A stretch of DNA of 64,000 nucleotides from Sedimentibacter sp. MB35-C1 (GTDB lineage: Bacteria; Bacillota; Clostridia; Tissierellales; Sedimentibacteraceae): positions 3,286,001-3,350,000 of the forward strand of contig NZ_CP133188.1 in NCBI RefSeq assembly GCF_030913635.1, read 5' to 3'. Position numbers and translations under genes: made by a program. Positions within the stretch are counted from its first letter, which is position 1. The number at the start of each line of letters is the position of its first letter. The notes under the pieces are model-generated. The model was not told the DNA's origin, did no database searches, and was given only the letters and a program-made list of their open reading frames with translations. This document shows, piece by piece, positions 8,709 through 17,109 of this stretch.

Positions 8709-9796
8709 TTATGAAAAAAATAATTGAATGGTTTCGGTTAAATACCGTTAGGAAAAAGGTCTTTTTTCTTTCAAAATTAACAGGTGGCGTTATTATTTTG
8801 TTTTATGTGTTTACTTCCGAATTGCCGACAAGCCGGAGCATGTCCTTTGCAATTTGGCTGATACTGTTAATAGCGGTTATAACTGGCGTTAATGTTATGC
8901 TTGGACGCTTTATTTCAAAGCCGCTTAGTGAAATCAACCACACAGCCGGGCAAATGGCAAAACTGGATTTCTCGGCACATTGTAATATTTGTACAGATGA
9001 CGAATTTGGAGAGATTTCGCAAAACTTAAACACTATGTTTTCTAATCTTCAAGAAACACTTGAAAAACTGGAAACTGCAAACAAACAGCTTGAAAAAGAT
9101 ATCATTCAAGAGCATTTATTACTAACGCAGAGAAAAGAATTGGTTGACAGCTTATCCCACGAAATGAAAACACCCCTCGGCGTTGTCCGTGCCTATGTGG
9201 AGGGGTTAAAAGAGGAAACAGACGAACAGAAAAAGCAACAGTATATGGATGTTATTTTAGCTGCAACAGACCGTATGAACACTATGATAGTATCTCTGCT
9301 TGATTTGTCTGCCTTGGAAGCCGGAGCTGCAAAACTGAACGAAGAACGCTTTGATTTTATTGAGTTGGTGGAAACAGTCGCCGGACGGTTATTGATAGAC
9401 ACGCCTAATGCAAGTTATCAGTTCACCTATGAATTGCCGGATAAAAAGACTTTTCTTTATGCAGATAAGCACCGTATGGAACAGGTGCTTAACAACCTAA
9501 TATTGAATGCGAAAAATCATACTTGCGACGGTGATAAAATCCATTTATCCGTTACCTGCCATGAAAACAAAGTGAGGTTTTCTATCTTTAATCAAGGTGT
9601 ACCAATACCTACGCAGGATATAGCTAAAGTTTGGATAAAATTCTACCGTGGGAAAAGCACACAAAATAAAGCGACCGGGTCTGGTCTTGGCCTTTCAATT
9701 GTAACTCAAATTCTTTCCATGTATCATACAGATTACGGCGTTCAAAATCTGCCGGACGGTGTTGAATTTTACTTTGATTTTCCCACAATAGCATAA
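8705..9796 (+). CDS. Membrane sensor histidine kinase
   Basis: A 363-residue kinase with two membrane helices near residues 20-65 and almost no extracellular loop, a HAMP linker (about 70-120), the H-box LSHEMKTPL and an ATPase domain with N-box NNLILNAKNH and G-box GSGLGLSIV. The very short loop suggests sensing within the membrane or through the associated ABC transporter, as in antibiotic-detection modules. Overlaps the response regulator by four bases. Confidence 0.9.
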   Translation: MIMKKIIEWFRLNTVRKKVFFLSKLTGGVIILFYVFTSELPTSRSMSFAIWLILLIAVITGVNVMLGRFISKPLSEINHTAGQMAKLDFSAHCNICTDDEFGEISQNLNTMFSNLQETLEKLETANKQLEKDIIQEHLLLTQRKELVDSLSHEMKTPLGVVRAYVEGLKEETDEQKKQQYMDVILAATDRMNTMIVSLLDLSALEAGAAKLNEERFDFIELVETVAGRLLIDTPNASYQFTYELPDKKTFLYADKHRMEQVLNNLILNAKNHTCDGDKIHLSVTCHENKVRFSIFNQGVPIPTQDIAKVWIKFYRGKSTQNKATGSGLGLSIVTQILSMYHTDYGVQNLPDGVEFYFDFPTIA

Positions 9797-9805
9797 CCCT
9801 ATAAC

Positions 9806-9844
9806 AAAAACGCCTTGCTTTCTTAAATGGAGCAAGGCGTTTTT
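9806..9844 (+). terminator. Strong rho-independent terminator inside the module
   Basis: AAAAACGCCTTGCT and AGCAAGGCGTTTTT pair perfectly (14 bp) around an 11-base loop. It separates the two-component genes from the ABC genes, so the latter are either transcribed from their own promoter in 9845-9930 or only by read-through. Confidence 0.85.
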
Positions 9845-9932
9845 ATTTCACACCGATTTCACAACTGCCGCACTTCAATTTCACCGCATTGTTATAAACT
9901 GACCCTATCAAACATACAGGAGGTAAACAAAT

Positions 9933-10085
9933 ATGTTTTTAGGAATGGAATGGTATTGGTGGCTGATAATTGTTGTTGTCATAGCTCTGTCTATCCCTTT
10001 CAAGATAAAGTTTATGAAATGGTGGAGCAAACGTCAGCAGGAGCAAAAAGAAAATCGCAAAGATAAATGGGGTGGCGAGGAATGA
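9933..10085 (+). CDS. Small membrane protein (50 aa) preceding the ABC transporter
   Basis: An ATG at 9933 with a clear CAGGAGG site starts a 50-residue protein: a Trp-rich hydrophobic segment (EWYWWLIIVVVIALSIP) followed by a basic and charged tail (KFMKWWSKRQQEQKENRKDK). Its TGA overlaps the ATPase start as ATGA, so it is part of the ABC operon. A single-span accessory subunit or regulator of the transporter is likely; no family recognised. Confidence 0.65.
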   Translation: MFLGMEWYWWLIIVVVIALSIPFKIKFMKWWSKRQQEQKENRKDKWGGEE

Positions 10086-10927
10086 TTGCTGTAGAAAACT
10101 TGATTTTTTCCTATCAGGCTCAAAAACAAATTCTGCATGGCTTAAATTTTTCAGTGCCTAATGGTGAAATATTCGGCTTTTTAGGACCGAATGGCTCGGG
10201 TAAATCTACAACACAAAAAATCTTAACCGGTATTCTGCATGGATATGGAGGAAATGTAAGGCTATTTGGAAAACCTTTAGACAAGGGGCAAATGGATTTC
10301 AAAGAAAAAATCGGTGTATTATTTGAGTTTCCCTATCTCTATACCAATTTAAGCGCACTCGACAATCTAAACTATTTTGCGTCGTTTTACCCCTTAGACA
10401 AGCGGCGCAACATAGACGAGTTGTTAGATATGTTGGAGTTTAAGAAAGACTTTGTAAAAAAACCCGTGTCCTCTTATTCCAAAGGAATGCGGCAGCGTGT
10501 TAGTATGGCAAGAGCTTTGTTGAATAACCCTAGCCTTTTGTTTTTGGACGAGCCGACCAGCGGACTTGACCCGCGGGGGGCGGTACTGTTTCGGCGTATC
10601 ATTGAGGAAGAAAGAAAAAAAGGTACAACGGTTTTCCTTACTACTCATAACATGATGGACGCAGACTTGCTATGTGACAGGGTTGCTTTCATTGCGGACG
10701 GTAAAATTAAAGTAATAGACACACCCAAAAAGTTAAAACAGAAAAACAGCACTCATCAAGTCGAGATTGACTACTTGTATAAAGGAAAACGCAGTACAGC
10801 CGTCATTGAAATGCCGGAGCTAAAGGAGGGTATTTCAATTCCGTATGATGAAATTATCAGTATTCATTCCAAAGAACCAACGCTTGAGGATATGTTTATT
10901 CAATATACCGGGAGGGGGTTGGTGTAA
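10082..10927 (+). CDS. ABC transporter ATP-binding protein
   Basis: A 281-residue ABC ATPase: Walker A GPNGSGKST, Q-loop region EFPYLY, signature SYSKGMRQR, Walker B LLFLDEPT and H-loop TTH. This is the CcmA/DrrA-type ATPase of ABC-2 exporters. The start at 10082 (coupled to the small membrane protein by ATGA overlap) is preferred over an upstream ATG at 10067 lacking a ribosome site. Its stop overlaps the first permease start. Confidence 0.92.
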   Translation: MIAVENLIFSYQAQKQILHGLNFSVPNGEIFGFLGPNGSGKSTTQKILTGILHGYGGNVRLFGKPLDKGQMDFKEKIGVLFEFPYLYTNLSALDNLNYFASFYPLDKRRNIDELLDMLEFKKDFVKKPVSSYSKGMRQRVSMARALLNNPSLLFLDEPTSGLDPRGAVLFRRIIEEERKKGTTVFLTTHNMMDADLLCDRVAFIADGKIKVIDTPKKLKQKNSTHQVEIDYLYKGKRSTAVIEMPELKEGISIPYDEIISIHSKEPTLEDMFIQYTGRGLV

Positions 10928-11919
10928 TGTGGAAAGGCTTTCTTGCTTTACTAAAAAAGGATTTTAAGTTAATGTTGTCAAGCAAGTTTCTTCTGCTTGC
11001 GCTCGGCTCTCTTATTCTTTACTCTTGCTACATTAACTTTATCTATGTAGGTTTAGACCAGGAAATTTACCCGGTATATCTTTACGACCCGCTTCATACG
11101 CAACGTGTTATATCTTCTGAAATAATAAGTGTTGATAATTTGGAGGAATTGCAGATAAAAAGCGGGGACGGTTACGCTGTCGGTATCTACGCTTCAAGCG
11201 GAACGCCGAAAATCATCATGGTTTCATCAGGTGTACGCAGTACAGACCAATACCGGGCGGCATATGCACTATCTTTGTTATCTCCATCAACCTCTGCCAA
11301 AGCAGAAATAATAGGTGAAAATAACAAAGAATTGAAAAACCGCAGGGAAATCACTTGTGAATTTCTGTTTTTTGAATTGACGGCGGTTGGTTTTTTAGGG
11401 CTTGCTTCTATGTTGTTCAAAGAAAAACAGATGGGAATTATTCGTGTACATGGGATATTACCCGTTAGTAAAACAGCATTTATCATATCAAAACTTTGCT
11501 TATTTCTAATAGCCGATATTGTATTTGCGATATTATTGACCGTTATAAACTTGGGCGTTTCTGTCGGGTTATTGACATTACCCGCAGTTGTACTGCAAGC
11601 GGGTATACTGTCTTTGATTATGGCGTTAGTTGGTTTTTTCTGCGCCGTACTGTTACCCGACTTCAAACAATTTTCATTACTATATCTCGTATTAGCTGTT
11701 TTCATCACAACACCTGTTTTTCTTGCAGGACAGACAGGGATTGCATGGGACTTTATAAAATATCACCCCATGTATCATCTGTTTATGGCAATAAAAAATG
11801 CCTATTTTAATACACCATCTGTAAACGGCATTTATTACACAATCTGCGGATTGGCAATCGTGCTGTTATTCCTGCTTGTGCGCCGGATGCTTATCCGTGA
11901 AATGGCAAAGGAGGGATAA
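10927..11919 (+). CDS. ABC-2-type exporter permease, subunit 1
   Basis: A 330-residue integral membrane protein with an N-terminal helix (residues 20-40), an extracellular loop of about 130 residues and five or six further helices from about residue 145 on, the ABC-2 layout. Similar pairs are annotated as fluoroquinolone/bacteriocin-type export permeases in Firmicutes; the substrate here is unknown. One base separates it from the second permease. Confidence 0.8.
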   Translation: MWKGFLALLKKDFKLMLSSKFLLLALGSLILYSCYINFIYVGLDQEIYPVYLYDPLHTQRVISSEIISVDNLEELQIKSGDGYAVGIYASSGTPKIIMVSSGVRSTDQYRAAYALSLLSPSTSAKAEIIGENNKELKNRREITCEFLFFELTAVGFLGLASMLFKEKQMGIIRVHGILPVSKTAFIISKLCLFLIADIVFAILLTVINLGVSVGLLTLPAVVLQAGILSLIMALVGFFCAVLLPDFKQFSLLYLVLAVFITTPVFLAGQTGIAWDFIKYHPMYHLFMAIKNAYFNTPSVNGIYYTICGLAIVLLFLLVRRMLIREMAKEG

Positions 11920-11920
11920 C

Positions 11921-12925
11921 GTGAAAGGTTTGAAGTATCAACTTAAAAACATACGTCAAGATAAATTATGTATTTTGACTTTTCTACTTCCGATTATTGT
12001 GGGATTGGCGATTTCCCTGCTTTCGGGGGTGAGTTTTTCATCTATAAATGAAACTGCCTTTTATGTTGTAGAAAATGACCTATCTTATGATACCACACAG
12101 TGGCTACAAGAGAATGGTAGAATTACCGCATTCCCCGATATAGTTTCTTTGGAAAGTGCTATAAATAACCCCTCGACACAAGGGATTGGAGTGTTACAAG
12201 ATGGAATGGGGATAAAAACGCTGTTATCGGGCGACGAATTACAAATAAATACTGTAATTGGCAATACGCTCCCCGACCTTTACACAGAAAGAAACAATGT
12301 GGATTTATCCGCAATAACTATTATCCCTACTGAAAATAATGATGACGTTTTAATATCACTATTCATTGTGATAACAATGGTTACTGCCATGTTCATGGGC
12401 TGTACGTTTAATGCCATGAGTATTATCGGAGAGAAAGAAGATGGCATTTCGTTTATTAACGAAGTTTTACCTATGACGAAAAAGGAGTATATCATTCAAA
12501 AAATTGCTTTAGGATTTGCGGGCGGTGTCCTCTCTACGATTTTGACAGCTATCGTCTGTATAAAGATTACAGCCAGTCAAGCTATGCCTTTACTGCTGTT
12601 GATTATTCTGTCTGCTTTTGTGGCAGCGTTAGTGGGACTGTTCATAGGATACCTTTCAAGTGGGCTTATGATAGGCATTATATATATCAAAGTTGTAATG
12701 ATTTTGTTCCTTGCTCCACCTATTTTGTTTTATTTGGCTGTTCCGTCAGATAGTTTGCTTTATGCCTTATCCTATTTGTTACCATCAAGTGCAACTTTTT
12801 ATGGGTTGATGGATGTATTAAACGGTCAGCCACAAAGAGTTGGAGTAAATATCATCATATTATTTGTACATTGTTTTGTATGGCTGTTGTTGTTTTTTGT
12901 CATAACGCACAAAAAACTGAAATAG
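11921..12925 (+). CDS. ABC-2-type exporter permease, subunit 2
   Basis: A 334-residue permease with one N-terminal helix (LTFLLPIIVGLAISLLSG), an outer loop and five C-terminal helices. The start is a GTG at 11921 with AAAGGAGG upstream, one base after the previous stop; an ATG reading at 11876 would be buried in the previous gene. With the preceding permease it would form the heterodimeric membrane channel. Confidence 0.8.
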   Translation: MKGLKYQLKNIRQDKLCILTFLLPIIVGLAISLLSGVSFSSINETAFYVVENDLSYDTTQWLQENGRITAFPDIVSLESAINNPSTQGIGVLQDGMGIKTLLSGDELQINTVIGNTLPDLYTERNNVDLSAITIIPTENNDDVLISLFIVITMVTAMFMGCTFNAMSIIGEKEDGISFINEVLPMTKKEYIIQKIALGFAGGVLSTILTAIVCIKITASQAMPLLLLIILSAFVAALVGLFIGYLSSGLMIGIIYIKVVMILFLAPPILFYLAVPSDSLLYALSYLLPSSATFYGLMDVLNGQPQRVGVNIIILFVHCFVWLLLFFVITHKKLK

Positions 12926-12946
12926 GGTAGCTGCCATGCAGTGTGC

Positions 12947-12983
12947 AGAAAGGCCACATATAATTTTGATATGTGCCCTTTCT
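12947..12983 (+). terminator. Terminator of the ABC module
   Basis: AGAAAGGCCACATAT and ATATGTGCCCTTTCT pair with one mismatch around a seven-base loop, 22 bases after the last permease stop. Confidence 0.75.
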
Positions 12984-13131
12984 CTTTGCCTTCCTAATCA
13001 AAGTCTGATATTATTTAGTAAAGAGTTTGTATTCAACAGCGGGAGAATATGGGACAGCACTGTAATAGTTGCAGGTTTCAATGTGCAATACTGTTTTGCA
13101 AAATGTGTAAAACCGATATTATTGCTAAGTG

Positions 13132-13953
13132 TTATCGTCTTTGGAGAGGTATTCTCCTTTCGCACGGAACACCTGTCTGGCATTTGCCGCATCCATATCT
13201 GGGCTTATATTTTTCGGCTGTATAATCGAGAAAATCCGAGCATATTCTATGTATCTTTCCTTTTTCAAGGGATATGGCTCCTGCCGGACACCTCTTAACA
13301 CATGCACCGCACATGGTGCAGTATTGATAAATATCGCTGTACTTTCTTTCAGTAGGTTCTAAAGGCATATCTGTAATTAAGCTGCCAATTCTCCCTGCCA
13401 TTCCTTTCTCTGTAATTATCCCCTTTGATAGTCCGAAAGTTCCGAGGCCGCATATAAATGCCACGTGCCTTTCCGACCAGTTGCTGGAAAACAAATGACC
13501 TTTATCATCTTCCTTAGTAGTGTAAAACCTTTTATCCAAAGACGGTGAAAGACTTCGAAATCCATCTTCGATGATTTTCGAATTGAGATACCTGCAAAAC
13601 TCTGCTACAAATCTCTGTCCCTCTATTCTTCCGTGCAGCCATTGATTCGAAATTACATCCTTATTTCCTCTGTTACTTTTGATTACTTCTTCGGAAAATG
13701 GCATGAAAAATGAAACAACAGTTACAGCACCGGTAAGCCATTCTTCAGGGAGCATAAAATGTTCTCCTATAACAGACTGGTTTTTTAAGTTCCAAAACTC
13801 CTCGTCTTTAGATGAAGCAAATCCAAACAAAGGATTATCAAACAGCCTCATTCCGGAAAGCTCCGGAACAATGGCTTCTTTTTCATCAACAAAATTAGAA
13901 TGAGATTTATTAAAAAAATCGTATGAAAGTTTCTCTATTTCTTCTTTATTCAT
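13132..13953 (-). CDS. Epoxyqueuosine-reductase-like iron-sulfur protein
   Basis: A 273-residue protein with a QueG-like N-terminal region (FASSKDEEFW … HVAFICGLGTFGLSKGIITEKGMAGR) and a C-terminal ferredoxin part with CTMCGACVKRCPAGAI and a second Cys group YGCGKCQTGVPCE. True QueG proteins carry two complete 4Fe-4S motifs and the cobalamin region; this one is shorter and belongs to the QueG-like (COG1600-related) side family whose substrate is unknown. The ATG at 13953 has AAGGAG upstream; longer readings have none. Confidence 0.75.
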   Translation of the reverse strand: MNKEEIEKLSYDFFNKSHSNFVDEKEAIVPELSGMRLFDNPLFGFASSKDEEFWNLKNQSVIGEHFMLPEEWLTGAVTVVSFFMPFSEEVIKSNRGNKDVISNQWLHGRIEGQRFVAEFCRYLNSKIIEDGFRSLSPSLDKRFYTTKEDDKGHLFSSNWSERHVAFICGLGTFGLSKGIITEKGMAGRIGSLITDMPLEPTERKYSDIYQYCTMCGACVKRCPAGAISLEKGKIHRICSDFLDYTAEKYKPRYGCGKCQTGVPCERRIPLQRR

Positions 13954-14046
13954 TTCTTTGCTCCTTATAGTGGTGTATACTACCTGAAACACTTGCAAAT
14001 ATGGACGCTTTGACGTTACTCGCAGTGTTATATTAATATAGTTAGG

Positions 14047-14853
14047 CTACAGCATAAGTGTTAGTCCTACACCAACTTCATTTATGCGGATTCTCTCATT
14101 CAGTTTTGCTTTTGCCCTAAAAGATACACAGTGGCAGGGGTATATGTTATCTATTTTATTGCTTTCAAAAAATTCTATTGTCTTCAATAGTTGCTCATCT
14201 ATATCAAACAGATGGAATCCTCCAATAATACCGGTAATTCTCGTATCACAGCAAACTCTTTTAGCATATTCGACAATATTACATATACCGCTGTGCGAGC
14301 ATCCTGTTATAATAAACAATCCCTTTTCGTTTTTGTATACAATTGCCGAATCATCTGCAAGTCTGTCATCTTTCCATTCTCCATCATTGCTGTACATTCC
14401 TATTTTCTTCCGTTCTTCATAGTCATATATATTCGGTATTTCTCCTAAAAATACAATGTTGTCACTGATCTGCAACGGTGAAGACGTTAATTTTAACCTA
14501 CACATACCTTTCATTTGCTCCGAATTAAACGGTGCACCAATATTATCTTTTTCATACATTTTACTGTTAAAACACAGCGGGTGCGCAACAACTGCTACAT
14601 CTTTGAGATCTGTATGATCTGCCATATATCTTAATCCTCTTGTATGGTCATTATGGCCATGCGAAAATACAATTGTATCAACCAGCTTTAAATCAATATC
14701 CATTTTCTTTGCGTTTTGAATAAAAATATCCGAATACCCCAGATCAAAAAGTATCTTTGTTCCATTATCCTCTATATAGTAGCACACAGCCGGTTCTCCC
14801 AGAAAATATTCGTCAATATATGTATTATTGTCAACCAATACCTTTAATTTCAT
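14047..14853 (-). CDS. Metallo-beta-lactamase-fold hydrolase
   Basis: A 268-residue MBL-fold protein with the metal motif SHGHNDHTRGL, further ligands in TGCSHSGICN and HLF…HC (YPCHCVSF). It resembles the group annotated as dihydropterin ribofuranosyl-aminobenzene phosphate synthase-like MBL hydrolases; the physiological substrate is uncertain. The ATG at 14853 follows AAGGAGATAACTGAA; an upstream in-frame start has no ribosome site. Confidence 0.82.
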   Translation of the reverse strand: MKLKVLVDNNTYIDEYFLGEPAVCYYIEDNGTKILFDLGYSDIFIQNAKKMDIDLKLVDTIVFSHGHNDHTRGLRYMADHTDLKDVAVVAHPLCFNSKMYEKDNIGAPFNSEQMKGMCRLKLTSSPLQISDNIVFLGEIPNIYDYEERKKIGMYSNDGEWKDDRLADDSAIVYKNEKGLFIITGCSHSGICNIVEYAKRVCCDTRITGIIGGFHLFDIDEQLLKTIEFFESNKIDNIYPCHCVSFRAKAKLNERIRINEVGVGLTLML

Positions 14854-14920
14854 TTCAGTTATCTCCTTATCATGAAATTTTACACTGTTCTGAAAACTTT
14901 TCTGTCGGTACAATTATAAA

Positions 14921-14963
14921 GACGGTTCTTCTGAAACACTCTGCTGCCATCAAAAGAACCGTC
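14921..14963 (-). terminator. Possible terminator downstream of the 104-aa gene
   Basis: GACGGTTCTT at 14921-14930 pairs with AAGAACCGTC at 14954-14963 around a 23-base loop. The T-tract is weak, so this may be a regulatory hairpin for the MBL gene. Confidence 0.45.
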
Positions 14964-15005
14964 ATATTACCTATAACTATTTATATTGTGCGAAATATAA
15001 TTATA

Positions 15006-15320
15006 TCAGTCCACAATATATTCTTCGCCATATTTTAGTGCTCCTACACCTTTAAATAACACGTCTGAAACTAATATCCCAGTTACAGCAATTTTCCCTT
15101 TAAATACTTTGCCTTTTTTGCATACAAACTCAAACTCTGACGGTTTATTACTATTAAACAGGTCAAGCAGCGGTCCGTAATCTTCTATATCTTGCATTGA
15201 GCCTTCCCATTCTCTAAGGCCTTCCTGTTCCGATACTCTTATAAACCCTAAGGGAAATTTTACATTCTTGTTAGTTTCTGCATGCTTTGCACTTGTTACT
15301 ATCTCTTCCAAAATTATCAT
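15006..15320 (-). CDS. Hypothetical protein, 104 aa
   Basis: ATG at 15320 preceded by AAGGAGG. The soluble acidic product (IILEEIVTSAKHAETNKNV … LFKGVGALKYGEEYIVD) has no membrane segment or motif I recognise. It is transcribed away from the prd operon, sharing the divergent intergenic region with its sigma-54 promoter. Confidence 0.6.
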   Translation of the reverse strand: MIILEEIVTSAKHAETNKNVKFPLGFIRVSEQEGLREWEGSMQDIEDYGPLLDLFNSNKPSEFEFVCKKGKVFKGKIAVTGILVSDVLFKGVGALKYGEEYIVD

Positions 15321-15469
15321 GGTATTTTCCTCCTTGCTTAATTTGTGATTATTATATCACGGAAAATATTTGCATACAACATTGTATTTTAAAAACACCT
15401 CTTATTTTATTCGTTCCCATATGGATAATTCTTTGCAAATATCAACCATTAGAATATTAATGCCATGAA

Positions 15470-15503
15470 TGTCCAAAAATGTACAATTGTTTGTTTTTGG
15501 ACA
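15470..15503 (+). promoter_or_regulatory. Candidate upstream activator site for PrdR
   Basis: TGTCCAAAAA and TTTTTGGACA are perfect 10-bp arms separated by 14 bases. The centre is about 205 bases upstream of the sigma-54 promoter, a usual distance for a sigma-54 activator site. The assignment to PrdR is inferred. Confidence 0.5.
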
Positions 15504-15688
15504 GTTTTGTTTTATGCCATTTTCAGCGCATAACCAAATCTTTTGATATTTTTTGTACAATTTTCATACATCCTCTATGAAGAAAATTATAATTCAAATG
15601 TTCTTTGTCGCAATTTATACTACCGGCATATATCATTGAAATAATTATTTTGTTGAAATAACAAGCTTTTAAAATATTAAAATAAACT

Positions 15689-15705
15689 TTGGCACACAAC
15701 TTGCT
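15689..15705 (+). promoter_or_regulatory. Sigma-54 (-24/-12) promoter of the prd operon
   Basis: TTGGCACACAACTTGCT matches the sigma-54 consensus TGGCAC-N5-TTGCW exactly, 60 bases before the prdC start. The operon also encodes a sigma-54 activator (PrdR). Confidence 0.9.
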
Positions 15706-15763
15706 TATTATATAGGCAGATTTAGTTAATTAAATAACAATTTTAAAGAATGGGAGCGATATT

Positions 15764-17053
15764 GTGAACAATACAATTAAATTATTGCTAAAACAAGGAA
15801 TCGGCGGTCCCTCGGAACCAATCGTCAAAGCAGGCGATACCGTCAAAAAAGGAACCCTTCTTGCCGTCCCGAAAGGTTTGGGCTCAAATCTGCATTCAAG
15901 TGTATACGGAACAATAGCAGAAATTACAGAAAATTGCATAACAATCCATGCAGATGATAACCAGCCCGATGAATTTGAAAAAATTTCTTGCAACGGCAGC
16001 ATAGCTGACATAGTTAAAGAAGCAGGAATTATAGGAATGGGTGGAGCCGGTTTTCCCTCTAACGTAAAGCTGGAAACGGATTTAAGCGGAGGAGTGATAA
16101 TTGCTAACGGTGTTGAATGTGAACCTCTTCTCAAACACAACATAAGGCAAATCACGGAAAATCCTGAGGTAATTTACAGAGGAATACTCTATGCCATGAA
16201 GGCTGCTAATGCTAAGAGAGGAATTTTAGCCATAAAGAGAAAAAATGCAGAAGCAGTCAATTCTTTCAAAGCAGTAATTAAGCCTCATGATAACATAGAA
16301 ATCGCAGAACTGGAAGACCTGTACCCGATGGGAGAAGAACGTGCCATTGTAAGAGAAGTTTTAGGAGAATTGCTTAAAACTGATCAGTTGCCTTCAGCAG
16401 CAGGTGCAGTAATATTAAATGTCGAAACATTATCAAGAATTACGGAGGCTGTTGAATTGCACAAGCCTGTAGTTTCAAAAAATATTACTGTTGTAGGAAA
16501 ACTTAAAAGCGGAAAAGATTCCAAAACTTTTTTAGATGTCCCCATAGGAGCCTCTGTATCATCTTTGATTGAAATGGCTGGAGGGATTGACGGTGAATTT
16601 GGAGAAATAATTATGGGCGGCCCGTTTACAGGTCATTCGACTACTCTTGATTCACCTATAACAAAAACCTCCGGCGGAATTATAGCTACAATGGAATTTC
16701 TAAAAGCAAAAGGAAAACTTGGATTGCTTGTATGTGCATGCGGAGCAAATGAAGACAGGCTGCGCGAAATAGCAGAAAAAATGAATGGAGATGTAGTTGC
16801 TGTGGAAAGATGCAAGCAAGCTGTTGAAAGCCGCGGCGCATTGAAGTGTGAAAACCCCGGCAATTGCCCAGGACAGGCAGAAAAAATAATGAAACTGAAA
16901 AAAGCCGGTGCCGAAAGCCTTCTTATCAGCAATTGCAGCGATTGTACAAATACAGTAATGTGTGTGGCTCCAAAATTGAAAATGCCTGTCTACCACTGCA
17001 CCGACCATGTTATGAGAACAGTTGGGCACCGTCTCATAAGAAGATTGCCGTAA
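15764..17053 (+). CDS. prdC: Proline-reductase-associated electron-transfer protein PrdC (RnfC-like)
   Basis: A 429-residue homologue of the RnfC-like PrdC. It has a biotinyl-like N-terminal domain (VKAGDTVKKGTLLAVP), the conserved GIIGMGGAGFPSNVKL loop, the VECEPLL flavin/NADH-site segment and a C-terminal Cys-rich half (CACGANEDRL, C…PGNCPGQ, SNCSDCTNTVMC). PrdC is thought to pass electrons from NADH to the proline-reductase complex. The start is GTG at 15764 with GGGAG upstream. No in-frame UGA is present, so no selenocysteine is encoded, unlike the clostridial selenoprotein PrdC. First gene after the sigma-54 promoter; 56 bases before prdA. Confidence 0.88.
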   Translation: MNNTIKLLLKQGIGGPSEPIVKAGDTVKKGTLLAVPKGLGSNLHSSVYGTIAEITENCITIHADDNQPDEFEKISCNGSIADIVKEAGIIGMGGAGFPSNVKLETDLSGGVIIANGVECEPLLKHNIRQITENPEVIYRGILYAMKAANAKRGILAIKRKNAEAVNSFKAVIKPHDNIEIAELEDLYPMGEERAIVREVLGELLKTDQLPSAAGAVILNVETLSRITEAVELHKPVVSKNITVVGKLKSGKDSKTFLDVPIGASVSSLIEMAGGIDGEFGEIIMGGPFTGHSTTLDSPITKTSGGIIATMEFLKAKGKLGLLVCACGANEDRLREIAEKMNGDVVAVERCKQAVESRGALKCENPGNCPGQAEKIMKLKKAGAESLLISNCSDCTNTVMCVAPKLKMPVYHCTDHVMRTVGHRLIRRLP

Positions 17054-17109
17054 GTGAATATTTAAGGTTTACCCTTTTATATAAATATAAATCAGGAAGG
17101 AGACATATT

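Noticed and set aside
13132-13953. True QueG (epoxyqueuosine reductase)
   Set aside because: The protein is short and its second Cys group does not form a normal 4Fe-4S motif, so only a QueG-like call is made.
15006-15320. Possible extra prd-operon member
   Set aside because: It is on the opposite strand from the sigma-54 promoter and shows no similarity to prd proteins, so it is listed only as hypothetical.
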